54,134 nt of DNA from Rhodopseudomonas rhenobacensis (GTDB lineage: Bacteria; Pseudomonadota; Alphaproteobacteria; Rhizobiales; Xanthobacteraceae). This document shows positions 47,561-54,134 of this stretch, piece after piece; position 1 is the stretch's first letter, and every line of letters begins with the position of its first letter. The notes beneath the pieces are model-generated. The model was not told the origin of the DNA. It saw nothing but the letters and a program-made list of their open reading frames with translations, and did not search any database. The stretch covers positions 1 to 54,134 of the forward strand of contig NZ_JACHIH010000034.1 of assembly GCF_014203125.1 (NCBI RefSeq), written 5' to 3'. The translations under genes were made by a program, and so were the position numbers.

Positions 47561-48235
47561 TTACTTCGGTTTGCCGGAATTCGGCGGCGGCGCCGTCCCG
47601 AGCGGCCCTGCCCCGGGGGACGACTGGAACAGCCCCTGCACCCGACCGTTGCCGGCCTCCACCCGCGACACGCCGGTGGTCATATCGACCAGGAGTTTGT
47701 CCCCCCGCACGACATTCTTGCCCTGCGTCAGCACTACGCCGCCGAGCATTGTCACCAGATTGGTCTTGGTATCGAACACCGCGGTGTCGCCGGTAACTAC
47801 CTGATCCTTCTGGGTCACCACGACATTGCCCTTGGCTTCCAGCCGGCGGATCGACGATCCGCCGCCGGGGCCGGGCGCCGCCGCCGTCATCTGCGGCTTC
47901 GGCGCGGTCTTGGCGGAGCGGCCCGGCGCCGGCTCGGCAGGCGGCTGGTCCTGATCGTAGAACACCACCAACACCTTGGAGGTCATGGTGGTATCGCCCT
48001 GCACCACTTTGACGTCGCCGGTGAAGGTCGCTTCCTTCTTCTTGTCGCGCACCTCGAGCGTGGCAGCCTCGATCTGGATCGGCTTGTCGCGGTTCTGCGA
48101 GAAGCCCTGCATCGCGTTGGGCACCCCGGTCATCCCGGCCTGCGCGGCGGCCGGCGCAACGCCCAGCGCCGCGACGACAATCATCGCGGCGCAACCGCCA
48201 CCCAGGATCCGGCCGGTTCTCTGCAACTTGGTCAT
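47561..48235 (-). CDS. lptA: LPS transport periplasmic protein LptA
   Basis: LptA forms the periplasmic bridge for LPS. The 224-residue protein has a signal peptide (MIVVAALGVAPAAAQA) and an OstA-type beta repeat region (IQIEAATLEVRDKKKEATFTG, VVTQKDQVVTGDTAVFDTKT). A Pro/Ala/Gly-rich insert lies in the middle (PPAEPAPGRSAKTAPKPQ). lptC ends 7 bases upstream. Confidence 0.93.
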   Translation of the reverse strand: MTKLQRTGRILGGGCAAMIVVAALGVAPAAAQAGMTGVPNAMQGFSQNRDKPIQIEAATLEVRDKKKEATFTGDVKVVQGDTTMTSKVLVVFYDQDQPPAEPAPGRSAKTAPKPQMTAAAPGPGGGSSIRRLEAKGNVVVTQKDQVVTGDTAVFDTKTNLVTMLGGVVLTQGKNVVRGDKLLVDMTTGVSRVEAGNGRVQGLFQSSPGAGPLGTAPPPNSGKPK

Positions 48236-48242
48236 CTGGGGA

Positions 48243-48983
48243 TCATTTCACATTGGCTTTGCCGGAGACAGCGCGGCTGGCCGGCGCCGTTTGAGGCTTG
48301 GGAGCAGGAGCACTGACAGGTTCCTCCGGCGGGGCCGGCTGCACGCCGTCCAGATTCATCACCACGCCGCCCTCGAAGCGGACGATCTCGCCCTTTTCGG
48401 TGACCCGCATGCGTTGTCCGCGCAACGTTCCGCCCTGCCATTTCACGTCCACGGGTTCGTCGGAGACCACGGTGCCCTTGGCGATATCGATAAACGCCCG
48501 CGTCATCCACGCCTCGTAGCCGGTCGAGCTCTGCAGATAGACGTCCTTGCGCAGGTCGAGCAGCTGGTTCTTGGTATCGAACAGCCCCTGCCGCGCATCG
48601 ACCGTGACGGTGGCCTGGTCCTGGGTCAACAGCTTGGCCCGCAGGGTGGCGAGATCGACATGGTCGGGCGTGGTGAGGTCCTGGGTCGCGGTCTTGGCCC
48701 ATAGCTCATAGGGCCGTTGGTCCGGCGAAAATCCCGACAGATGCGGCGCTTCCATCGTGATCTTGGTGCCGGAGACCACCAGATTGCCCATGTCGACCGG
48801 CAATTTCGCCAGGAAACGGAACGGGTTGAACACCGAAACCGCGACGATCGCGGCCATCGCCAGCACCACTGCGAGAGGCACCGCGACCCGCAGCAACCGC
48901 ACCAGCCGGCTGTGACGCGCCGCTACTGCGAAGCGCGTCTCCATTCCGGTCTGATAGGCTGACAACTGGATCGTCGATTGCAC
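48243..48983 (-). CDS. lptC: LPS export protein LptC
   Basis: LptC is a bitopic inner-membrane protein that hands LPS to LptA. GTG 48983, preceded by GGAG, gives 246 residues; a longer in-frame reading from 49076 is Arg-rich and not protein-like. A single membrane helix lies near 34-55 (VAVPLAVVLAMAAIVAVSVF). The LptC-type region has ITMEAPHLSGFSPDQRPYEL and MRVTEKGEIVRFEGGVVM. Confidence 0.92.
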   Translation of the reverse strand: MQSTIQLSAYQTGMETRFAVAARHSRLVRLLRVAVPLAVVLAMAAIVAVSVFNPFRFLAKLPVDMGNLVVSGTKITMEAPHLSGFSPDQRPYELWAKTATQDLTTPDHVDLATLRAKLLTQDQATVTVDARQGLFDTKNQLLDLRKDVYLQSSTGYEAWMTRAFIDIAKGTVVSDEPVDVKWQGGTLRGQRMRVTEKGEIVRFEGGVVMNLDGVQPAPPEEPVSAPAPKPQTAPASRAVSGKANVK

Positions 48984-49178
48984 CGCTGCTCCACAACGCC
49001 TGGCTCGTCCCATCCGCCGCCTGCGAGCGGGCCGACGGCCTCGACACCAACTGGCGCCGAGCCCGCGGTTCCGCAAGCCCCGCCGGCCGGCGGCGCGGCA
49101 GACGGCGCCGGACCGTGCCGCAATTGCATCAAATCCAGCCGAAACGAGGACGATGGCCGCATCGCGGCCGTCGAAGCT

Positions 49179-49793
49179 TTAGGAATGCGCGAATATATCC
49201 TCTTCCGCCCAACCCGCGAGGTCGAGTTTGGCGCGGGTCGGCAGGAAATCAAAGCACGCCTGCGCCAGTTCGCTGCGGCCTTCGCGGGCCAGCATGGCGT
49301 CGAGCCGGGTGCGCAGGCCGTGCAGATGCAGCACGTCGGAGGCGGCGTAGGCCAGTTGCGCGTCGCTGAGGCTCTGCGCACCCCAGTCGCTGGATTGCTG
49401 CTGCTTCGACAAATCGACGCCGAGCACTTCGCGCACCAGATCCTTCAGGCCGTGACGGTCGGTGTAGGTGCGGGTCAGCCGCGAGGCGATCTTGGTGCAA
49501 TACACCGGCTGCGGCATCACCCCGAGCGCGTTGTAGAGCGCCGCGAGGTCGAACCGCGCGAAGTGGAAAATCTTGGTAACTGCAGGATCCGCCAACAGTT
49601 TTTTCAGATTTGGCGCATCGCTGTGACCGACCGGAATCTGCACCACGTCGGCGCTGCCGTCGCCGTTCGACAATTGCACCACGCAGAGCCGGTCGCGATG
49701 CGGGTTCAGCCCCATGGTCTCGGTGTCGATCGCCACCGAATCGGTATAGCGCGACAGGTCGGGCAGATCGCCGCGATGCAGGCGGATGGTCAT
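49179..49793 (-). CDS. rnd: Ribonuclease D, short form
   Basis: A 3'-5' exonuclease of the DEDD family acting on tRNA precursors. The three exo motifs are present: VAIDTETMGLNPHRDRLC, HFARFDLAALYNALG and LAYAASDVLHLHGL. The protein has 204 residues and lacks the HRDC domains of the ~375-residue E. coli enzyme, as is normal in Rhizobiales. It lies just upstream of lptC. Confidence 0.93.
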   Translation of the reverse strand: MTIRLHRGDLPDLSRYTDSVAIDTETMGLNPHRDRLCVVQLSNGDGSADVVQIPVGHSDAPNLKKLLADPAVTKIFHFARFDLAALYNALGVMPQPVYCTKIASRLTRTYTDRHGLKDLVREVLGVDLSKQQQSSDWGAQSLSDAQLAYAASDVLHLHGLRTRLDAMLAREGRSELAQACFDFLPTRAKLDLAGWAEEDIFAHS

Positions 49794-49936
49794 GTCGGTA
49801 AGCCTCGGTTTTCGACGTTGTCAGAAGCGCTTGCGGGGCAACTGAGCATTGCAACCTCGGCCAAACGTGCGGCGAACTTCTGCGAAGCGTGGCGATCCGT
49901 CAATCGAAACCGTGTCGGGCGAAACTCGCCTGCAGC

Positions 49937-50164
49937 CTAACCGCGGCGTTCGCTGCGGCTGTAATTGCTGAAATGGCCTTCGCGCGCGGCCTGCGACCGC
50001 GCCGCCTTGATGAGGTCGCGGCTCTTGCCGGGCGCGGCCACCCGCGACACCAGCCGCTGCAGCTTCTTGCTGCGGCAGTTCGGGCAGGCCGGCCGCTGCT
50101 CGGAACCGACCAGCAGTTCGACGTCGCTGTCGCATTTGGCACAATGAAAGCTGTAGAGCGGCAT
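49937..50164 (-). CDS. FmdB-type zinc-ribbon protein
   Basis: A 75-residue protein with a CxxC pair near the start (YSFHCAKCDSDVELL) and a second (ACPNCRSKKLQRL), the pattern of the FmdB/CxxC_CxxC_SSSS regulatory family. It probably binds one zinc; the target is unknown. ATG 50164 is chosen because the conserved PLYSFHC begins there. Confidence 0.85.
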   Translation of the reverse strand: MPLYSFHCAKCDSDVELLVGSEQRPACPNCRSKKLQRLVSRVAAPGKSRDLIKAARSQAAREGHFSNYSRSERRG

Positions 50165-50440
50165 CGTTGGCATCATCCTTGTGGCAAACCGGCGGCAGGC
50201 CACGGACGAAGCAGGAACCGGGCCAGGACATCGCGACCGCTCGACTCGTTGCCGCTTCACATACTAGGATACCTGCCAGCGCGCAGCGCGCGGGGCGCTG
50301 CGTGCGCGACAGATCTTGTGGCAAACCCGAGGCAGCGGCGGCGGTCTCCAAACTGCCGCAGTTTGGCTTTCAAGATGCGCCGGCTTGATGCATCCTGGGC
50401 AGAATGAGCGAGCGATCCAAAGCGTCGCACGGGGAAATGG

Positions 50441-51451
50441 ATGGCCGCCGTCAGAACGTGCGTTGAGAGCATTGCATTGGGGCGCAGTTATTTCGTTCCC
50501 AGCTCGCTGACGCTGCTGGGCGTGGTGCTGGCGGCTGGCGCAGCGGCGTGGATCGCCGACGTCGATCCGATCGCCTGGGTCACTGAAGCGGAATCGCCGA
50601 GCGTCGTCGATGCGGCGTCGTTCGATGCCAGGTTTCTGAAGGATTCGATTTTCGACGAGATGATCGCGGTGGCGCCGCCGGTGGCGACCGCGCGCGCGCT
50701 GTCGCCCGAGCTCGAAGCCAAGCTGCGGCAGGCCAAGGCGCGGCTGGCGCAGGATCTCACCGCGCAGAACGTCGCGCCGCCGGATCTGGTGGCGATGCCG
50801 TCGGCCCCGCCGGCGCAGACCAACAGCGTCGTCGCGGTGCCGCTGCCGCGCTCGCGGCCGGTGCTGGCCGACGTGATGGCGGCGCAGCGCAGCGTCGCGG
50901 TCAGCAATGATCCGCAGCCGGGGCTGCTGCAGAAATTCTCCGAGATATTCGGCAACAAGCTGACGCTGGCCTCGCTCGATCCCGACGGCGGGCTCGGCAG
51001 CGACGGCCCGAACCTCACAGCGCTCGGCTACGACAACGCCACCGCGGTCTATGATATTTCGGCGCGGCGGGTGTACATGCCGAACGGCGTCAAGCTGGAA
51101 GCGCATTCCGGCTTCGGCGCGCTGATGGACGATCCCGGCCATGTCGACAAACACAATGTCGGGGCGACGCCGCCCAACGTCTACGACCTGAAGCCGCGCG
51201 AGCGGTTGTTTCACGGCGTGCAGGCGATCCGCATGATCCCGGTCGGCAGCGGCGATACGATGGGGCGCACTGGCCTCTTGGCGCACAGCTACATGCTCGG
51301 CCCCAACGGCGATTCCAACGGCTGCGTTTCGATCAAGCAATATGACCGCTTCCTGCAGGCCTATCAGAACGGCCAGATCAAACGCCTGGTGGTAGTCCCC
51401 AGCCTCGGCGACGCCACCGCCAGCGCCGGGCGGTCGACCTCGCAGCTGTAG
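50441..51451 (+). CDS. DUF2778 L,D-transpeptidase-like envelope protein (Tlde1-related)
   Basis: The 336-residue protein has one N-terminal membrane helix (about 20-40, LTLLGVVLAAGAAAWIA), then a ~170-residue Ala/Pro-rich linker, and a C-terminal DUF2778 domain. The domain carries VYMPNGVKLEAHSGFGALMDD and LAHSYMLGPNGDSNGCVSIK, with the His and Cys of the L,D-transpeptidase site. DUF2778 is the domain of the type VI effector Tlde1, but this one is membrane-anchored with no T6SS genes nearby, so a house-keeping cell-wall role is more likely. Confidence 0.85.
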   Translation: MAAVRTCVESIALGRSYFVPSSLTLLGVVLAAGAAAWIADVDPIAWVTEAESPSVVDAASFDARFLKDSIFDEMIAVAPPVATARALSPELEAKLRQAKARLAQDLTAQNVAPPDLVAMPSAPPAQTNSVVAVPLPRSRPVLADVMAAQRSVAVSNDPQPGLLQKFSEIFGNKLTLASLDPDGGLGSDGPNLTALGYDNATAVYDISARRVYMPNGVKLEAHSGFGALMDDPGHVDKHNVGATPPNVYDLKPRERLFHGVQAIRMIPVGSGDTMGRTGLLAHSYMLGPNGDSNGCVSIKQYDRFLQAYQNGQIKRLVVVPSLGDATASAGRSTSQL

Positions 51452-51489
51452 AGCATTCTTTCGGCTCGAAGCTTCCAACCCAAATCAGC

Positions 51490-51605
51490 CGTCATTCCGG
51501 ATTGCGAGTTCGCAAGAACGAGCAAGTCCGGAATCCATAACCCCTGCGGTGGTTATGGATTCCGGGCTCACTCGCAGCTGACGCTGCTCGCGCCCCGGAA
51601 TGGCA
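51490..51605. repeat. Palindromic repeat of the GTCATTCCGG type, copy 2
   Basis: Starts GTCATTCCGGATTGCGAG and ends CTCGCGCCCCGGAATGGC. A central GGAATCCATAACC / GGTTATGGATTCC is inverted. It is related to 31406-31528. It follows the DUF2778 stop and may end that transcript. Confidence 0.75.
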
Positions 51606-51710
51606 GCTGGGAAACTTGACGCGCATCAATTCGACTCGAAAGCTCTGATCAGCCTTCATCCCGCGGCCCCTTGCGCGCCGCCTTCGGCTCGCAATGACGC
51701 TTCCGCTTTG

Positions 51711-53192
51711 TCAACGCGGTGCTTGCTCGCCGAGTGAGCGATCGAACAGCGCTGCGGCGCGCGCCAAGATAGCCTCGCGCTCCGCCAGCCGCTGCATCCA
51801 ATGTCGCGGAATGCCGCTTGCGCCATACAGCGCGCCGGCCAATTGCCCGGCGATCGCCGCGGTGGTGTCGGCGTCGTCGCCGAGATTGGCGGCCTTCAGC
51901 ACCGCGGAGCGAAAATCCACCGTGCTGCCGACGCACCACAGCGCGGCTTCCAGCGAATGCACCACGTAGCCCGAGCTTTGGATTTCGTCGCGGCGCTTGC
52001 CGCGCCAGCCGCCCGCGGCGATCGCCTGCACCGCACCGGCATAAGTTCCCTCGCGCGGCCGCAGCAGCTGCGAGCGCGGCAGTCCCGCGATCGCATCCGC
52101 CAGGATCTCGGCGTAGAGCGCGCAGGCATCCAGCGCTTCGGCGGCGGCGTGGGTGGTGCGGCTTTGGCGGATTGCGATGTCTTGCAGCCGCGTCCGGTCG
52201 TTCCAGTAGCGGATCGCCACCGGAGAGAGCCGCATCAACGAGCCGTTGCCGGCGGCGCGCGGATCCGGCGAGCCCGCATCAGGATCACGCTCGCGCAGCC
52301 AGCGCTGCAGCGCCGCCTTGACGGTGAGACCGATATCGAAGCAGCCGCGCTGATTGACCGAGTTTTCACCCTCTTCCCACCAGGCGACGAAGCGCCGCAT
52401 CAGATCGGCCGGATCGAAGCCGGGGTCGCTCGCCAGCAGGCTGTCGGCGAGGCACAGCGCCATGCTGGTGTCGTCGGTCCATTCGCCGGGCTCGAGCCGG
52501 AACGGCCCGCCGCCGATCATGTCGGTGAGCGGCGCAGTGCTATCACGCGGCTGAAATTCCAGCGGCGTCCCGACGGCGTCGCCGACCGCCAGCCCGGCCA
52601 GCGCGCCGATCGCGCGATCGCGGATGCGCTCGGCCGCGGGCTGGTCCTCGTCCGCGGCGCCGATCGCGAGCACGTAGTGTTTCTGCGACGGCGTTTCGAT
52701 CGCGCCGGGCCGCGCCTTGCGCACCTCGCGCACCGCGATCGCGGGCTCATGGCCGAGTTCGGCCAACAGCCGCGCCGCGATGGTGCCGGCGCGGCCGAGC
52801 CCGCCGCGACAATGCACCACGACGTCGAAGCCGCTGCGCAGGATCGATCGCAACCCCGCGCCGGCCGAGGCCCATGCCAATTCGAAACTCTGATCCGGCA
52901 CCGAAACGTCGACGATCGGCAGGTGAAACCACGCCATCTGCCGGCGCAGCACCTCTTCTCCCAACGTTTCCACCCGCAGCATCGCGAGTTCGCGCTGCTC
53001 GACCAGCGTCACCACCGCGGCCGCGCCCCAGTCGCGGATCATGTCGAGATCGCAGGCCAAATCGCGCTTCCAGGCGCCGCTGGCCGCATAGGGATCGTAC
53101 TTGCCGGGACAGAAGGTCAGCCCGACCCGGCCGCAGCCGGGACCGCCGGGCACGGCTGCGATTTGCAGAGGATGAGAGACCGAGGTGCGCAT
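51711..53192 (-). CDS. Cys-phosphatase - ADP-ribosylglycohydrolase fusion
   Basis: Two enzymatic parts in 493 residues. The N-terminal ~180 residues resemble a dual-specificity/CDKN3-type phosphatase, with the P-loop HCRGGLGRAG (127-136, Cys128). From ~190 begins an ADP-ribosylglycohydrolase (DraG/ARH) domain: RAIGALAGLAVGDAVGTPLE, metal-binding WTDDTSMAL (TDDT 239-242) and LGDDADTTAA (Asp 439, 440, 442) near the end. It should remove phosphate and ADP-ribose from protein or other targets. Its ATG overlaps the stop of the predicted kinase as TGATG, so the two are co-translated. Confidence 0.87.
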   Translation of the reverse strand: MRTSVSHPLQIAAVPGGPGCGRVGLTFCPGKYDPYAASGAWKRDLACDLDMIRDWGAAAVVTLVEQRELAMLRVETLGEEVLRRQMAWFHLPIVDVSVPDQSFELAWASAGAGLRSILRSGFDVVVHCRGGLGRAGTIAARLLAELGHEPAIAVREVRKARPGAIETPSQKHYVLAIGAADEDQPAAERIRDRAIGALAGLAVGDAVGTPLEFQPRDSTAPLTDMIGGGPFRLEPGEWTDDTSMALCLADSLLASDPGFDPADLMRRFVAWWEEGENSVNQRGCFDIGLTVKAALQRWLRERDPDAGSPDPRAAGNGSLMRLSPVAIRYWNDRTRLQDIAIRQSRTTHAAAEALDACALYAEILADAIAGLPRSQLLRPREGTYAGAVQAIAAGGWRGKRRDEIQSSGYVVHSLEAALWCVGSTVDFRSAVLKAANLGDDADTTAAIAGQLAGALYGASGIPRHWMQRLAEREAILARAAALFDRSLGEQAPR

Positions 53193-53920
53193 CAGTCGCG
53201 TCCGATGTGCTGCGCGCGCCGCGCGAGGTCGTCACGGCGGGCGATCAGCGTGTCGATCAGCAGAGCCGACTCGGCACCGTCGCCATAGATCGCGCGCACG
53301 GCGGCGGCGATCGCGGCCGAGCCGATCGCGGTGACGCAGCGCAGCGATGATAACAATTGTTGCTCGGTCATCGCGGCAAAAAAGCTCGCCGCCACCGCGT
53401 TCTTGCGGCGGTCGCGCAGCGTGTCGAACTCGGCCACCGTGGGCCCGAATTCGGTCTTCAGCGAGCCTTGCGCGCGGTAGCGCAGCGCGCCGCCCTGATC
53501 AATGCGGATCACTTCGCCGGTTGCGGTGACGATCATGTTGTCGAGGTCGACGCCGAAAGCATCGCGATTCGCCAGCCAGGCGTCGGCGGCAAAGCCTTCG
53601 CCGACGCTCACGCCGGCCCGGTCGGACAGATGCGGCGGCGCCTCCGCCAGCGTCAGCCCTTTCAGCATCCGGCTCGCCACCGCGTGCTGGCCGTCGCGCC
53701 GGGCAAGTTCGACGTCGGGCACCGCGACGCCGGCCAGCCGATACAGCCGATTGGCCAGCACCTCGTTGCGGGCGTGATCGGCGGTGTTGGGCGTCTTGAC
53801 GTACCAGCGCACGCCGGCGTCGTCTTCAAACACGCCGCCGGGATTGGAGCCGGCCTGGCTGCCGACCTTGCGCCAGCCCGACGCGTCCAAGACTTCAATC
53901 TGATCCGACCCCACCGGCAT
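53192..53920 (-). CDS. Predicted kinase (HipA/PI-kinase-like fold) coupled to the phosphatase/ARH gene
   Basis: A 242-residue protein with kinase-like order: a Gly-rich loop GSNPGG (24-29), WYVK (Lys42), RNEVLANRLY (Glu53), a hinge-like VASRM, DAWLANRDAFGVDLDNMI (Asp120, Asn128) and VIRIDQGGALRYRA (Asp141). These positions parallel the K, E, catalytic D/N and metal D of HipA- and PI-kinase-type enzymes. The substrate is unknown. No known family name is certain. Overlap with the next gene suggests that kinase and phosphatase/ARH work on the same target. Confidence 0.6.
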   Translation of the reverse strand: MPVGSDQIEVLDASGWRKVGSQAGSNPGGVFEDDAGVRWYVKTPNTADHARNEVLANRLYRLAGVAVPDVELARRDGQHAVASRMLKGLTLAEAPPHLSDRAGVSVGEGFAADAWLANRDAFGVDLDNMIVTATGEVIRIDQGGALRYRAQGSLKTEFGPTVAEFDTLRDRRKNAVAASFFAAMTEQQLLSSLRCVTAIGSAAIAAAVRAIYGDGAESALLIDTLIARRDDLARRAQHIGRD

Positions 53921-54009
53921 CGCCGCCTCGCACCGTTCGCAACACTAAAGCGCATCTTGTAGCAAGAAATTGCGCCTATGGGTCGTGTCCCGGACGCGGG
54001 CACTGACTT

Positions 54010-54073
54010 CACCTCTCCCCGCGCGCGGGGAGAGGTCGGCCCGGCGGAGCGCAGCGAAGCCGGGTCGGGTGAG
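54010..54073 (+). repeat. REP element near the window end
   Basis: Hairpin ACCTCTCCCC / GGGGAGAGGT followed by GCCGGGTCGGGTGAG, the family of 22598-22792 and 38665-38833. A fragment of the GTGTCCCGG repeat precedes it (53985-54000). The rest of 53921-54134 shows no gene; any promoter of the kinase operon would lie here. Confidence 0.8.
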
Positions 54074-54134
54074 CGACTATCTGGCGTGTCAAGTTGCATT
54101 AGCGTATTCGGCTCGCGCATCGCGCGCTTTGGCG

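Noticed and set aside
50264-51478. A 404-codon minus-strand frame opposite the DUF2778 gene
   Set aside because: The plus-strand protein shows a complete catalytic domain; the reverse frame is compositionally an antisense shadow.

Overview
The window is GC-rich chromosomal DNA from an alphaproteobacterium of the Rhizobiales. Gene content and order fit the Rhodopseudomonas/Bradyrhizobium group best: DivL with tyrosine at the phosphorylation site, an AddAB pair, cmk-rpsA-sppA-ihfB, lptC-lptA-lptB-rpoN-hpf-ptsN, a FYDLN-acid protein and a DUF1150 protein. The genus is inferred from this reading only; no database was searched.

Layout. 0.2-11.2 kb holds mutM, ubiE-ubiB, a coaBC gene with a ribbon-helix-helix DNA-binding domain fused to its N-terminus, dut, divL, a tsaE-amgK fusion, a PilZ gene and murU (peptidoglycan recycling). 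11.5-18.5 kb holds addB-addA and trxA. 18.9-24.7 kb on the minus strand is a trpF-trpB-trpA-accD-folC operon, opened between trpB and trpA by a DUF559 gene with REP-like repeats. 24.7-30.5 kb (minus) carries lapA-like, ihfB, sppA, rpsA and cmk; a small low-GC two-gene cassette lies between cmk and rpsA and is bounded by perfect 90-bp copies of the cmk 3' end. 30.7-34.4 kb carries an acyltransferase, aroA, a FYDLN-acid protein, tRNA-Ala(GGC) and a small GIY-YIG gene. 34.5-40.8 kb carries a CoA-transferase and a ugpBAEC-type sugar/glycerol-phosphate ABC transporter operon, invaded by a second DUF559/REP unit and by a separate REP doublet. 41-44.6 kb carries an Hsp20 gene with a RpoH-type promoter and a ROSE-type RNA thermometer, DUF1150, a HEPN/MNT pair, mntP, ptsN and hpf. 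44.6-49.8 kb carries rpoN, the LPS-export genes lptB, lptA and lptC, and a short RNase D. 49.9-53.9 kb carries an FmdB-type zinc ribbon, a DUF2778 L,D-transpeptidase-like protein, and a coupled pair: a predicted kinase and a phosphatase/ADP-ribosylglycohydrolase fusion.

How the genes work together. Most of the window is core metabolism: quinone, CoA, dUTP, tryptophan, fatty acid, folate, shikimate, recombination repair and envelope biogenesis. It is punctuated by at least six families of intergenic palindromic repeats.

The most unusual signals are: (1) two DUF559 nuclease-fold genes, each in the same REP-tail / ORF / inverted REP-tail architecture and each inserted inside an operon, resembling a REP-associated mobile unit; (2) a TGATG-coupled kinase + Cys-phosphatase + ADP-ribosylglycohydrolase gene pair; (3) an att-like insertion at the 3' end of cmk carrying a HEPN-like pair; (4) the RHH-CoaBC fusion with a palindrome upstream; (5) the ROSE thermometer and RpoH promoter in front of hsp20.
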